Origin: Pseudomonas sp. p1(2021b)
Lineage (GTDB): Bacteria; Pseudomonadota; Gammaproteobacteria; Pseudomonadales; Pseudomonadaceae
DNA length: 64,000 nucleotides
Direction: 5' to 3'
Assembly: GCF_020151015.1 (NCBI RefSeq)
Contig: NZ_CP083746.1
Coordinates: 1,207,001 to 1,271,000, forward strand
In this document: positions 18,720 to 27,329 of the stretch, one piece after another
Layout: the number at the start of each line of letters is the position of its first letter
How positions within the stretch are numbered: the stretch's first letter is position 1
Position numbers and translations under genes: made by a program
The notes under the pieces: model-generated
Told to the model about the DNA's origin: nothing
The model's input: only the letters and a program-made list of their open reading frames with translations
Databases searched by the model: none

Positions 18720-18795
18720 GGGTGATTAGCTCAGCCGGGAGAGCATCTGCCTTACAAGCAGAGGGTCGGCGGTTCGATCCCGTCATCACCCACCA
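18720..18795 (+). tRNA. tRNA-Val (TAC anticodon)
   Basis: 76 nt with the acceptor stem GGGTGAT/ATCACCC, D-loop AGCTCAGCCGGGAGAGC, anticodon TAC in GCCTTACAAGC, T-loop GGTTCGATCC, and an encoded CCA end. All four stems close well. Confidence 0.95.
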
Positions 18796-18811
18796 CTTCT
18801 CGATGTTTAGC

Positions 18812-18888
18812 GCAGCGGTAGTTCAGTCGGTTAGAATACCGGCCTGTCACGCCGGGGGTCGCGGGTTCGAGTCCCGTCCGCTGCGCCA
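18812..18888 (+). tRNA. tRNA-Asp (GTC anticodon)
   Basis: 77 nt with the acceptor stem GCAGCGG/CCGCTGC, D-arm AGTTCAGTCGGTTAGAAT, anticodon GTC in GCCTGTCACGC, T-arm GCGGGTTCGAGTCCCGT and encoded GCCA end. It lies 16 bp after tRNA-Val and is probably co-transcribed with it. Confidence 0.95.
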
Positions 18889-18933
18889 TATTCCAGCTTC
18901 CAGGGCCCACTGAACACCCGGAAGCCACAAAGA

Positions 18934-18958
18934 AAGCGACCTTAGGGTCGCTTTTTTT
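18934..18958 (+). terminator. Rho-independent terminator after the tRNA pair
   Basis: Stem AAGCGACC/GGTCGCTT with a TTAG loop followed by a T-rich run. It ends the tRNA-Val/tRNA-Asp transcript. Confidence 0.88.
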
Positions 18959-19037
18959 GTTTCTGCTACGGCGAACCCACTCACGTGCCACCGATTGGTG
19001 CGAGCCCAACGGTTGGGTGCTATTTCTGTGCTGGCCG

Positions 19038-19063
19038 AATCGCGGGGCAAGCCCGCTCCTACT
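19038..19063. repeat. Single REP sequence
   Basis: ATCGCGGGGCAAGCCCGCTC is one REP unit of the GGGCTTGTCCC subtype, located before the nasA promoter. Confidence 0.65.
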
Positions 19064-19118
19064 GTTTCTGTTCCCTCAAAGACACTGAAGACCCTGTGGG
19101 GTGGGCTGATACCTGCGC

Positions 19119-19135
19119 TTGGCCCAGTAATTGCT
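19119..19135 (+). promoter_or_regulatory. Sigma-54 promoter of nasA
   Basis: TTGGCCCAGTAATTGCT matches the -24/-12 consensus (YTGGCACGRNNNTTGCW) at all but two defined positions, including the essential GG and GC. Transcription would begin near 19147, directly before the first leader hairpin at 19151. The NtrC site expected upstream was not identified. Confidence 0.7.
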
Positions 19136-19150
19136 GATGCTCCTGCATCC

Positions 19151-19236
19151 AGGCCATCAACGCCGATGGCCTCCACGACAAAGGCGCCGTGCTGCTCCTC
19201 CTGCTTCTGCAGGGCGGGGCGGCCGGCGCCTTTTTT
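19151..19236 (+). promoter_or_regulatory. ANTAR-type antitermination leader of nasA
   Basis: Hairpin P1 has an 8-bp stem AGGCCATC/GATGGCCT around the hexaloop AACGCC (19159-19164). Hairpin P2 has the stem CACGAC/GCCGTG around the hexaloop AAAGGC (19180-19185). Both loops have A at position 1 and G at position 4, the ANTAR recognition pattern. The 3' part of P2 is also the 5' arm of a terminator, AAGGCGCCG (19181-19189) with CGGCGCCTT (19224-19232) and a T tract, so P2 and the terminator cannot coexist. A NasT-like protein bound to P1-P2 should allow read-through into nasA. Confidence 0.8.
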
Positions 19237-19262
19237 CGTTCATGCGGCCAGGAGATCGACCG

Positions 19263-22200
19263 ATGAGCAGCAGCGAAGTGCGCAGTGTGTGCCCGTATTG
19301 CGGGGTAGGGTGTGGCATCGTCATGACCGTGACGGACGGCAAGGTCACCAAGATCAGCGGTGACAAGCACCACCCGAGCAACTTCGGTCGCCTCTGCACC
19401 AAGGGCCAGACCGCTCATCTGCCGCTGACCGCCGCCGGGCGCATGACCCACGCGTTCATGCGCCGGCAGCGCGGTCATGAGCCCGTGCAGGGCACCCTGG
19501 ACAGCGCCATCGAACAGGCCGCCGACCGTCTGCGTGAGATCATCGACACCCACGGCCCGGATGCAGTGGCGCTCTATGTGTCCGGGCAGATGTCGCTGGA
19601 GGCGCAGTACCTGGCCAACAAGTTGGCCAAGGGTTTCATCGGCACGCGGCACATCGAGTCCAATTCGCGCCTGTGCATGGCCAGCGCCAGCAGCGGCTAC
19701 AAGCAGTCCCTGGGCGCCGACGGGCCACCGGGCAGCTACCAGGATTTCGAGCACGCCGAGGTGTTCCTGGTGATCGGTGCGAACATGGCCGATTGCCACC
19801 CGATCCTCTTCCTGCGCCTGCTCGACCGGCTCAAGGCCGGCGCCAGGCTGATCGTCGTCGACCCCCGGCGCAGCGCCACCGCCGACAAGGCCGACCTGTT
19901 CCTGCAGGTGCGCCCGGGTACCGACCTGGCCCTGCTCAACGGCCTGCTGCACCTGTTGCACCGCAATGGCCATACTGACGCCGACTTCATCGCTCGTCAC
20001 ACCGAAGGCTGGGAGGCGATGCCCGCTTTCCTCGAGGCTTACACCCCGCAGCGGGTCGCTGCCATTACCGGCCTCGCCGAGGCCGACATTCACCAGGCCG
20101 CTGACTGGATCGGCCGAGCCGGCAACTGGATGAGCTGCTGGACCATGGGCCTGAACCAGAGCATCCACGGCACTTGGCACAGCAATGCCCTGTGCAACCT
20201 GCACCTGGCCACCGGCGCCATTTGCCGCCTGGGCAGCGGCCCGTTCTCGTTGACCGGCCAACCCAATGCCATGGGCGGGCGCGAAATGGGCTACATGGGC
20301 CCCGGGTTGCCGGGCCAGCGTTCGGCGCAGGACGCCGCCGACCGGGCGTTCGTCGAACAGCAGTGGGGGCTTGCCCCGGGCAGCCTGCGCAGCGAAGGCG
20401 GCGAGGGCACCGTGGCGCTGTTCGAACAGATGAAGGCGGGGGAGGTGAAGGCTTGTTGGATCATCTGCAGCAATCCGGTGGCCAGTGTCGCCAATCGCCA
20501 GCAGGTCATCGACGGCCTGGGCCAGGCAGAGCTGGTGATCGTCCAGGATGCGTTCCTCGACACCGAGACCAACCGCTACGCCGATATCCTGTTGCCCGCT
20601 GCCCTTTGGGCCGAAGGCGAAGGGGTGATGGTCAACAGCGAGCGCAACCTGACCCTGATGCCCAAGGCGGTCGAGCCGCCCGGCCAGAGCCTGCCTGACT
20701 GGCAGATCATCGCGCGCATCGCCTGTGCCATGGGTTATGCGGATGGGTTCGACTACCCCGATGCCGAGGCGGTGTTCGACGAGCTGCGCCGCTTCTGGAA
20801 CCCCACGACCGGCTACGACCTGCGCGGCATCGGCTATGCCGAGCTGCGCGAGAAACCCCGCCAATGGCCCTGCCCCCCAGGGCGCGACAATGACCGCAGC
20901 CCGTTGCGCTACCTCCATGACGGTGCCCACCGAGCATTGGTCTTCCCCACGCCCAGCGGCAAGGCACGCTTCCTCGCACGCCCCTGGCTGCCAGCGGCCG
21001 AACGGCCTGACGCGCACTTCCCGCTGGTGCTCAACACCGGGCGCGTGCAGCACCAATGGCACACCCTGACCAAGACCGGCAAGGTCGCCCGGCTGAACAA
21101 ACTCGACCCGGGCCCCTTCGTCGAACTGAACCCCGAAGATGCCGCCCGCCTGGGGATCGCCGAGCACGACCAGGTGGCGATCCGCTCCCGTCGCGGCCAG
21201 GCCGTGCTGCCCGCGCGGGTCAGCGACCGGGTGCAGGTGGGCAACTGCTTCGCGCCTTTCCATTGGAACGACGTGTTCGGCGAACGACTGGCCATCAACG
21301 CGGTGACCTGCGATGCAGTCGACCCAACCTCGCTGCAACCGGCCTACAAGCATTGCGCCGTGGCCATTGAGCGGGTCGCCGGGGCGCGTATCGAGGTGCT
21401 CGAACTGAGCCCCGCTACCGAGGCACTGTCCGATGGGCCTCGCCACCACGTGCTCTGGGCCTCGCAGACCGGCAATGGCGAGACACTGGCCGAGCGCTGC
21501 GGCCAATGCCTGCGCGAGGCAGGGTTGGCCGTGGAGGTCAGCTGTATGGAAGCCGTCAGCCCGCGCCAGTTGCAGGGTGCCGCCAGTGTGGTACTGATCG
21601 CCAGCACCTTCGGCGACGGCGAAGCCCCTGCCAGTGGCGCCGCCTTCTGGCAGGCGCTGCAGGGCGAGCAAGGCAGCCACTGCGCCGAGCTGCCCTATGC
21701 GGTGCTGGCCTTGGGGGACTCCAGCTACGACCAGTTCTGCGGCTTTGGCCGCAAGCTCGATTCGCGGCTGACCGAGCTCGGCGCCCGCCGACTGTTGGCC
21801 CGGGTCGATTGCGAACCGGATTTCGATGATGCCTTCGCCGCCTGGCTCGACGCACTGCTGCCTGAGTTGGGCAAGGCACCGGTGAAGACCTCGCCTGGGC
21901 GCGTTTCCAGCGTCGCCTTCGACAAGCAGCGCCCCCTGCCGGCCAGGCTGGTGGAAAACCGCCTGCTCAATGGCCCGGGCGCCAGCAAGGAGACGCGCCA
22001 ATTGGTGTTCGACCTGGGCGACAGTGGTTTCACCTACCAGGCCGGTGATGCCCTGGGCGTTTGGCCTCGCAACTGCCCGGCGCTGGTCGGGGAAATGCTG
22101 GCCCTGATGCAGCTGGACGGCCGGCTTACGGTCGAGCTCAAGGGTCACGCCCCCATGCCATTGGCCACGGCGATGGAACGGCACCTGGACATCGCCCGGG

Positions 22201-23012
22201 TCAGCCCTCGGCAACTGGAGGTGTTCAGCCGAGCGAGCGGCGACCTGCGGGGCATGCTGCTGCCCGAACGCAAGGCCGATCTGAGAAGCTGGCTGTGGGG
22301 GCGGCAACTGGCCGATGTGTTGCGCGAGTTCCCGCAGGCGTTGTCACTGGCGCAGTGGCTGGACCTGCTCAGGCCCTTGCAGCCTCGGTTGTACTCGATC
22401 AGCTCGAGCCCAGCCGCGCACCCCGGCCAGGTTCACCTGACCGTCTCCACGGTGCGCTACGGCACGCGCAAGGGCGTGTGCTCGACCTTCCTCGCCGACC
22501 GCGCCGAAGGGCTAGAGGTGGCGATCTTCCCCCAAGTGGCGAAGCACTTCCGCCTGCCCGAGGACGACCGCACGCCGGTGATCATGGTCGGCCCTGGCAC
22601 GGGTATCGCGCCGTTCCGGGCGTTCCTCGAAGAGCGCCAGGCGCGCGGGGCGAGTGGGGGCAACTGGCTGTTCTTCGGCGAACAGCACCAAGCCTGCGAT
22701 TTCTACTACCGCGACCAGTTGCTGGCCTGGCAGGCCAGCGGCCACCTGCAGCTGAGCACGGCGTTCTCCCGCGACCAGGCGAGCAAGGTCTATGTCCAGC
22801 AGCGCATGCTGGAGCAGGGGGCGCAGTTGTGGCGCTGGCTGGAGGAGGGCGCCTACTTCTACGTGTGCGGCGACGCCCTGCGCATGGCCAAGGATGTCGA
22901 CGCGGCCTTGCACCAGGTCATCGCCGAGCATGGCGGCCTCGATAGCGAGGCCGCCCAGGCCTACATGGACGCCTTGAACAAAGCCGGCCGCTACCGGCGC
23001 GATGTGTACTGA
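19263..23012 (+). CDS. nasA: Assimilatory nitrate reductase fused to CysJ-like flavoprotein
   Basis: 1249 residues. The N-terminal molybdenum enzyme (1-~710) has a [4Fe-4S] ligand set C10, C13, C17 and C45 (CPYCGVGCG, RLCTKG), the molybdenum-ligand Cys in SNSRLCMASA, and a molybdopterin-dinucleotide binding domain (NTGRVQHQWHTLTKTGK). From about residue 728 comes a flavodoxin domain (LWASQTGNGETLAERCG), then a ferredoxin-reductase unit with FAD motif LYSISSSPA and NADPH motif MVGPGTGIAPFRAF. The chain can thus move electrons from NADPH via FAD and FMN to molybdenum and reduce nitrate to nitrite in the cytoplasm without a separate electron donor. ATG 19263 is the start, with AGGAG upstream. 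Nitrite then passes to NirBD, encoded downstream. Confidence 0.92.
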   Translation: MSSSEVRSVCPYCGVGCGIVMTVTDGKVTKISGDKHHPSNFGRLCTKGQTAHLPLTAAGRMTHAFMRRQRGHEPVQGTLDSAIEQAADRLREIIDTHGPDAVALYVSGQMSLEAQYLANKLAKGFIGTRHIESNSRLCMASASSGYKQSLGADGPPGSYQDFEHAEVFLVIGANMADCHPILFLRLLDRLKAGARLIVVDPRRSATADKADLFLQVRPGTDLALLNGLLHLLHRNGHTDADFIARHTEGWEAMPAFLEAYTPQRVAAITGLAEADIHQAADWIGRAGNWMSCWTMGLNQSIHGTWHSNALCNLHLATGAICRLGSGPFSLTGQPNAMGGREMGYMGPGLPGQRSAQDAADRAFVEQQWGLAPGSLRSEGGEGTVALFEQMKAGEVKACWIICSNPVASVANRQQVIDGLGQAELVIVQDAFLDTETNRYADILLPAALWAEGEGVMVNSERNLTLMPKAVEPPGQSLPDWQIIARIACAMGYADGFDYPDAEAVFDELRRFWNPTTGYDLRGIGYAELREKPRQWPCPPGRDNDRSPLRYLHDGAHRALVFPTPSGKARFLARPWLPAAERPDAHFPLVLNTGRVQHQWHTLTKTGKVARLNKLDPGPFVELNPEDAARLGIAEHDQVAIRSRRGQAVLPARVSDRVQVGNCFAPFHWNDVFGERLAINAVTCDAVDPTSLQPAYKHCAVAIERVAGARIEVLELSPATEALSDGPRHHVLWASQTGNGETLAERCGQCLREAGLAVEVSCMEAVSPRQLQGAASVVLIASTFGDGEAPASGAAFWQALQGEQGSHCAELPYAVLALGDSSYDQFCGFGRKLDSRLTELGARRLLARVDCEPDFDDAFAAWLDALLPELGKAPVKTSPGRVSSVAFDKQRPLPARLVENRLLNGPGASKETRQLVFDLGDSGFTYQAGDALGVWPRNCPALVGEMLALMQLDGRLTVELKGHAPMPLATAMERHLDIARVSPRQLEVFSRASGDLRGMLLPERKADLRSWLWGRQLADVLREFPQALSLAQWLDLLRPLQPRLYSISSSPAAHPGQVHLTVSTVRYGTRKGVCSTFLADRAEGLEVAIFPQVAKHFRLPEDDRTPVIMVGPGTGIAPFRAFLEERQARGASGGNWLFFGEQHQACDFYYRDQLLAWQASGHLQLSTAFSRDQASKVYVQQRMLEQGAQLWRWLEEGAYFYVCGDALRMAKDVDAALHQVIAEHGGLDSEAAQAYMDALNKAGRYRRDVY

Positions 23013-23080
23013 GTGCCCCAGGATGAGCAGGCGTGCACTGGATTGGAGCTTTGCGTACCCCTGAGAACTGGCGTGATCCT

Positions 23081-23176
23081 TGTAGGAGCGGGCTTGTCCC
23101 GCGATTAGGCTGGCCCCGATATCACCGTCGTCTGGCGAGGGCTTCGCCCTTGATCGCGGGACAAGCCCGCTCCTAC
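23081..23176. repeat. REP pair between nasA and nirB
   Basis: TGTAGGAGCGGGCTTGTCCC (23081-23100) and its inverted copy ending CCCGCTCCTACA at 23176, about 60 bp apart. It lies after the nasA stop and before the nirB promoter and may end or stabilise the nasA mRNA. Confidence 0.8.
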
Positions 23177-23203
23177 AGAAAGGGGGCAACGCCTAATGGT
23201 GAG

Positions 23204-23220
23204 TTGGCACACTCCCTGCT
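23204..23220 (+). promoter_or_regulatory. Sigma-54 promoter of nirBD
   Basis: TTGGCACACTCCCTGCT keeps the full YTGGCAC -24 block and TGC of the -12 block, with correct spacing. Transcription would start near 23232, 12 nt before the first leader hairpin. The site shows that nirBD can be transcribed apart from nasA. Confidence 0.75.
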
Positions 23221-23243
23221 TCTGAACCCTTACAACATGCCCT

Positions 23244-23328
23244 GCTGATCAACGGCGACCAGCCCGGGCCCACTACTGATGAGAACAGGCAAAGGCGCCT
23301 GGAGCTTCGGCTCCAGGCGCCTTTTTTT
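23244..23328 (+). promoter_or_regulatory. ANTAR-type antitermination leader of nirBD
   Basis: P1: stem GCTGATC/GACCAGC (one A.C mismatch) with hexaloop AACGGC (23251-23256). P2: stem CAGGC/GCCTG with hexaloop AAAGGC (23291-23296), the same loop as in the nasA leader. The 3' strand of P2 is shared with a strong terminator, AAGGCGCCTGGAGC-TTCG-GCTCCAGGCGCCTT followed by Ts (23292-23328). A1 and G4 are kept in both loops. The terminator ends 15 bp before the nirB start. Confidence 0.82.
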
Positions 23329-23342
23329 CGCGAGGATCGGCT

Positions 23343-25895
23343 ATGAAGGCAACAGCGAACAGCGGGCAACGAGAGCGACTGGTCATCGTCGGCAATGGCA
23401 TGGTCGGCCACCACTGCGTCGAACAACTGATCGAACGCGGCGCCCTGGCGCGTTTCGAGCTGCGCGTGTTCGGCGAGGAACGCCAGCGCGCCTACGACCG
23501 CGTGCACCTCTCCGACTATTTCGGTGGTAGCGATGCCGAGGCTCTGGCGCTGTGCGAACGGGACTTCTACGACCGCCACGGCGTGCACTTGCACCTGGGC
23601 GAGGCCGTGCTGGCCATAGACCGTGAACGCTGCGAGGTGCTCACGGCCGAAGGGCGCTACGGCTACGACCAGTTGATCCTCGCCACTGGCTCCTACCCCT
23701 TCGTGCCGCCGATCGAAGGCTCCAGCGGCACCGCGCGCCTGGTCTATCGCACCCTGGACGACCTCGACGCCATCCGCGCGGCAGCCGGCAACGCCCGCCG
23801 TGGCGTGGTGGTCGGTGGTGGCCTGCTCGGCCTGGAGGCGGCCAATGCCCTGAAGGCCCTGGGCCTGGAAGCCCATGTGGTGGAGTTCGCGCCACGGCTG
23901 ATGCCGGTGCAGCTCGATGGCGAGGGTGGTGCTGCCCTATGCGCGCAGATCGAGGCGCTGGGCGTGGGCGTGCACCTGTCCCGGGCCACCCAGTCGATCA
24001 GTGCTGGCGAGGCCTACCGCTATCGCATGAACTTCGACGGCGGCGAGCACCTGGAAACCGACCTGATCGTATTCTCCGCCGGAATCCGCCCCCAGGATGC
24101 CCTGGCCCGCGCCTGCGACCTGGAGGTCGCCGCCCGGGGCGGCGTGGTGATCGACGGCGATTGTCGCAGCAGCGACCCACGCATCTTCGCCATCGGCGAA
24201 TGCGCGTCGTGGAACGGCAGCGTGTTCGGCCTGGTGGCGCCAGGCTACGGCATGGCCCGCAACCTGGCGACGCTGTTGGCAGGCGAGCCTGCCCAGGCCT
24301 TCACCGGCGCCGACATGTCCACCAAGCTCAAGCTGCTGGGTGTGGATGTCGGCTCCATCGGCGATGCCCACGGTGCCACGCCGGGTTCGCGCAGCTATCG
24401 CTTCATCGACGAGGCCAACGCGGCCTATCGCCGGCTGGTGGTGGATGCCAGCGGCAAGCGTGTGCTCGGCGCGGTGCTGGTGGGCGACAACAGCTATTAC
24501 GACACCCTGCTGCAGTACGTGCAGAACGGCATCGCCCTGCCGGCCGACCCGGCGGCGCTGATCCTGCCCCAAGGCAGCGGGGCGCCGGCCTTGGGCGCCG
24601 ATGCACTGCCCGACAGCGCGACCATCTGCTCCTGCCACAACGTCAGCAAGGGCGCGGTCTGCGCGGCGATCGACAGCGGCTGCGCCGACCTCGCCGCAGT
24701 CAAGGGCTGCACCAAGGCCGCCAGCGGGTGCGGCGGCTGCGCGGCGTTGCTCAAGCAGGTCTTCGAGCACGAACTGGCGGCGCGCGGCGTGGCGGTGGAC
24801 AAGAGCCTTTGCGAACACTTCGCCTACACCCGCCAGGAGCTCTATGCGCTGGTGCGGGTCGAAGGCATCCGCACCTTCGCCGACCTGCTCGCGCGCCACG
24901 GCAGAGGCCATGTCGGCTGTGACATCTGCAAGCCCACCGTGGGCTCGATACTGGCGTCCTGCTGGAACCAGCCGATCATGGACCCGTCCCTGGTGCCGCT
25001 GCAGGACACCAACGACACCTTCATGGCCAATATGCAGAAGAACGGCACCTACTCGGTGGTGCCGCGCATTCCCGGCGGCGAGATCACCCCCGACAAGCTG
25101 ATCGTGATCGGCCAAGTGGCGAAGAAGTACGACCTCTACACCAAGATCACCGGCGGCCAGCGCATCGACCTGTTCGGCGCCCAGCTGCACGAGCTGCCCT
25201 TGATCTGGGGCGAGCTGATCGAGGCCGGGTTCGAGACCGGCCATGCCTACGGCAAGTCGACCCGCACGGTGAAGTCCTGCGTGGGCAGCACCTGGTGCCG
25301 CTATGGCGTGCAGGACAGCGTCGCCATGGCCCTGCGCCTGGAAGACCGCTACAAGGGCCTGCGCTCGCCGCACAAGCTCAAGTTCGCGGTCTCCGGCTGC
25401 ACTCGCGAATGCGCCGAGGCGCAGAGCAAGGACATCGGCGTGATCGCCACCGACAAGGGCTGGAACCTGTACGTCTGCGGCAACGGTGGCATGCGCCCGC
25501 GCCATGCCGAGCTGTTCGCCACCGACCTCGACGACGAAACCCTGGTGCGCCTGATCGACCGGCTGCTGATGTTCTACATCCGCACCGCCGACAAGCTGCA
25601 GCGCACCTCGGTCTGGCGCGAGAGCCTGGAAGGCGGGCTGGACTACCTCAAGCAGGTGATCATCGACGACAGCCTGGGCCTGGCCAGCGAGCTGGAGGCG
25701 CAGATGCAGCATGTGGTCGAGCGCTACGAATGCGAATGGGCCAACGCCCTCAAGGACCCGGAAAAGCTCAAGCGCTTTCGCACCTTCGTCAACGACCAGC
25801 GCCCCGACCCGGACGTGCACTTCGTCCGCGAGCGCGAGCAGCGTCGGCCCGCCGCACCCTTGCATTTGATTCCCACCACCCAGGAGGCTATCTGA
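23343..25895 (+). CDS. nirB: NAD(P)H nitrite reductase large subunit NirB
   Basis: 850 residues. The N-terminal FAD/NAD reductase (RLVIVGNGMVGHHCVEQL; GVVVGGGLLGLEAA; FAIGECASW) occupies residues 1-~400. A BFD-like [2Fe-2S] domain (CSCHNVSKGAVC with GCGGC) lies near 425-490, followed by a second BFD-like piece (GCDICKPTVGS). The sulfite/nitrite reductase domain holds the [4Fe-4S]-siroheme cysteines (SCVGSTWCRYG and VSGCTRECAEAQ) at ~645-690. The enzyme reduces nitrite to ammonium in the cytoplasm with NirD. Domain order and length are normal. Translation is coupled to nirD (TGATG). Confidence 0.95.
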   Translation: MKATANSGQRERLVIVGNGMVGHHCVEQLIERGALARFELRVFGEERQRAYDRVHLSDYFGGSDAEALALCERDFYDRHGVHLHLGEAVLAIDRERCEVLTAEGRYGYDQLILATGSYPFVPPIEGSSGTARLVYRTLDDLDAIRAAAGNARRGVVVGGGLLGLEAANALKALGLEAHVVEFAPRLMPVQLDGEGGAALCAQIEALGVGVHLSRATQSISAGEAYRYRMNFDGGEHLETDLIVFSAGIRPQDALARACDLEVAARGGVVIDGDCRSSDPRIFAIGECASWNGSVFGLVAPGYGMARNLATLLAGEPAQAFTGADMSTKLKLLGVDVGSIGDAHGATPGSRSYRFIDEANAAYRRLVVDASGKRVLGAVLVGDNSYYDTLLQYVQNGIALPADPAALILPQGSGAPALGADALPDSATICSCHNVSKGAVCAAIDSGCADLAAVKGCTKAASGCGGCAALLKQVFEHELAARGVAVDKSLCEHFAYTRQELYALVRVEGIRTFADLLARHGRGHVGCDICKPTVGSILASCWNQPIMDPSLVPLQDTNDTFMANMQKNGTYSVVPRIPGGEITPDKLIVIGQVAKKYDLYTKITGGQRIDLFGAQLHELPLIWGELIEAGFETGHAYGKSTRTVKSCVGSTWCRYGVQDSVAMALRLEDRYKGLRSPHKLKFAVSGCTRECAEAQSKDIGVIATDKGWNLYVCGNGGMRPRHAELFATDLDDETLVRLIDRLLMFYIRTADKLQRTSVWRESLEGGLDYLKQVIIDDSLGLASELEAQMQHVVERYECEWANALKDPEKLKRFRTFVNDQRPDPDVHFVREREQRRPAAPLHLIPTTQEAI

Positions 25896-26260
25896 TGAAA
25901 ACGTCCAACGCTGCTGTCGCAACGCAACCCGGCTGGCAAACGGTCTGCCGGCTCCAGGACCTGGTCGCCGACTCCGGCGTGGTGGTCTGGCATGAGGGCG
26001 AACAGGTGGCCCTGTTCTACCTGCCCGGCCAGGCCCAGCCCGTGTACGCCCTCGACAACCGTGACCCGCGTTCCGGCGCCAATATCATCGGTCGTGGCCT
26101 GGTCGGCAGCCTGCACGGGCAGCTGGTGGTCGCGGCGCCACTGTACAAGCAGCATTTCAGCCTCCACGACGGGCACTGCCTGGAGGACACGACGCAGGCC
26201 TTGCGCGTGTGGCCGGTGCGCCTTTGCGGCGATGCGGTGGAGCTTGCGACGTGCGCTTGA
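25895..26260 (+). CDS. nirD: Nitrite reductase small subunit NirD
   Basis: 121 residues of the Rieske-fold NirD family, with the YALDNRDPRSGANIIGRGLV segment usual for NirD. As in other NirD proteins, the Rieske cysteine-histidine pairs are missing, so it probably binds no iron-sulfur cluster and acts as a structural partner of NirB. The start shares one base with the nirB stop, and GGAGG lies in the end of nirB. Confidence 0.92.
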   Translation: MKTSNAAVATQPGWQTVCRLQDLVADSGVVVWHEGEQVALFYLPGQAQPVYALDNRDPRSGANIIGRGLVGSLHGQLVVAAPLYKQHFSLHDGHCLEDTTQALRVWPVRLCGDAVELATCA

Positions 26261-26437
26261 AGCGTGCGCTGTGAAATTGCAAGCGGTCGGGCAGGACGGT
26301 TCGTTTCAGCTATGGGGAAATATCCGTGAACTTATCGGACTTTCCTGGCTCTCATGCCGGTAGCCATTGGTCATGGCCGCCTGCTAAGCTCGCGGCTTTA
26401 CCTGATTGCCCTTATGGCGCATGAACAAGGAACTAGC

Positions 26438-27193
26438 ATGAAACAGCATCGTTTGGCGGCTGCGGTTGCCCTGGTTGGTTTGGTCCTCGCGGGCTGCGAC
26501 GCTCAGACCAGCAGCGTCGAGCTGAAGACTCCGGCACAGAAAGCCTCCTACGGTATCGGCCTGAACATGGGCAAGAGCCTGGCTCAGGAAGGCATGGAAG
26601 ACCTAGATTCCAAAGCGGTGGCCCTCGGTATCGAGGATGCGGTTGCCAAGAAAGAGCAGCGCATCAAGGACGAAGACCTGGTAGCGGCCTTCACCGATCT
26701 GCAGAAGCGCGCCGAAGAGCGTCTGGCCAAGGCCAGCGAGGAAGCGGCCAGCGCCGGCAAGAAATTCCTCGAAGAGAACGGCAAGAAGCCAGGCGTCGTC
26801 ACCACCGCCTCGGGCCTGCAGTACGAAGTGGTCAAGAAGGCCGACGGCCCGCAGCCCAAGCCGACCGACGTGGTCACTGTCCACTACGAAGGCAAGCTGA
26901 TCGATGGCAAGGTGTTCGACAGCTCCGTCGAACGTGGCAGCCCGATCGACCTGCCGGTCAGCGGCGTGATCCCGGGTTGGGTCGAAGGCCTGCAACTGAT
27001 GCACGTCGGCGAGAAGTACAAGCTGTACATCCCGGCTGACCTGGCCTACGGTGCCCAGAGCCCGAGCCCGCTGATTCCGGCGAACTCGGTACTGGTCTTC
27101 GACTTGGAGCTGCTGGGCATCAAGGACCCGGCCAACGCCCAGGGCGAGGCGCCGGAAGCCGAAGCGCCAGCGGCTGAAGAGCCCGCCAAGTAA
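26438..27193 (+). CDS. FKBP-type peptidyl-prolyl isomerase, lipoprotein (Mip/FkpA-like)
   Basis: 251 residues. The signal peptide ends in the lipobox LAGC (Cys20), so the mature protein is lipid-anchored in the envelope. Residues ~30-120 are the helical dimerisation domain (ASYGIGLNMGKSLAQEGME), and ~125-230 the FKBP domain (VTVHYEGKLIDGKVFDSS, SGVIPGWVEGLQLMHVGEKY, FDLELL). A low-complexity tail rich in E, A and P follows. It assists folding of exported proteins. The start is the ATG at 26438 with AAGGA. Confidence 0.92.
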   Translation: MKQHRLAAAVALVGLVLAGCDAQTSSVELKTPAQKASYGIGLNMGKSLAQEGMEDLDSKAVALGIEDAVAKKEQRIKDEDLVAAFTDLQKRAEERLAKASEEAASAGKKFLEENGKKPGVVTTASGLQYEVVKKADGPQPKPTDVVTVHYEGKLIDGKVFDSSVERGSPIDLPVSGVIPGWVEGLQLMHVGEKYKLYIPADLAYGAQSPSPLIPANSVLVFDLELLGIKDPANAQGEAPEAEAPAAEEPAK

Positions 27194-27212
27194 TACCGCG
27201 TCAGATCCAGAC

Positions 27213-27329
27213 AAAGGGGCCGCTTCGCGCCCCATCGCGGCACAAGGCCGCTCCTACACCAGCCGTGCCATCCGCACGTCCCCTGTAGGAGCGGCCTTGT
27301 GCCGCGATGGGGCGCAAAGCGGCCCCTTT
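27213..27329. repeat. REP pair (BIME), GGCCTTGTGCC subtype
   Basis: Inverted REP copies enclosed by AAAGGGGCCGCTT and AAGCGGCCCCTTT arms, ending in a T-rich stretch. It follows the FKBP gene and probably serves as its terminator. Confidence 0.8.

Noticed and set aside
18720..19262. Possible genomic island at the tRNA-Val/tRNA-Asp pair
   Set aside because: No integrase, no repeated tRNA end and no change in composition. The genes that follow are ordinary nitrogen-assimilation genes.
19059..22307. 1082-codon open frame antisense to nasA
   Set aside because: It mirrors the nasA coding frame; high G+C codon bias keeps the opposite strand open. It has no ribosome site and its product (His/Gln/Gly rich) fits no family.
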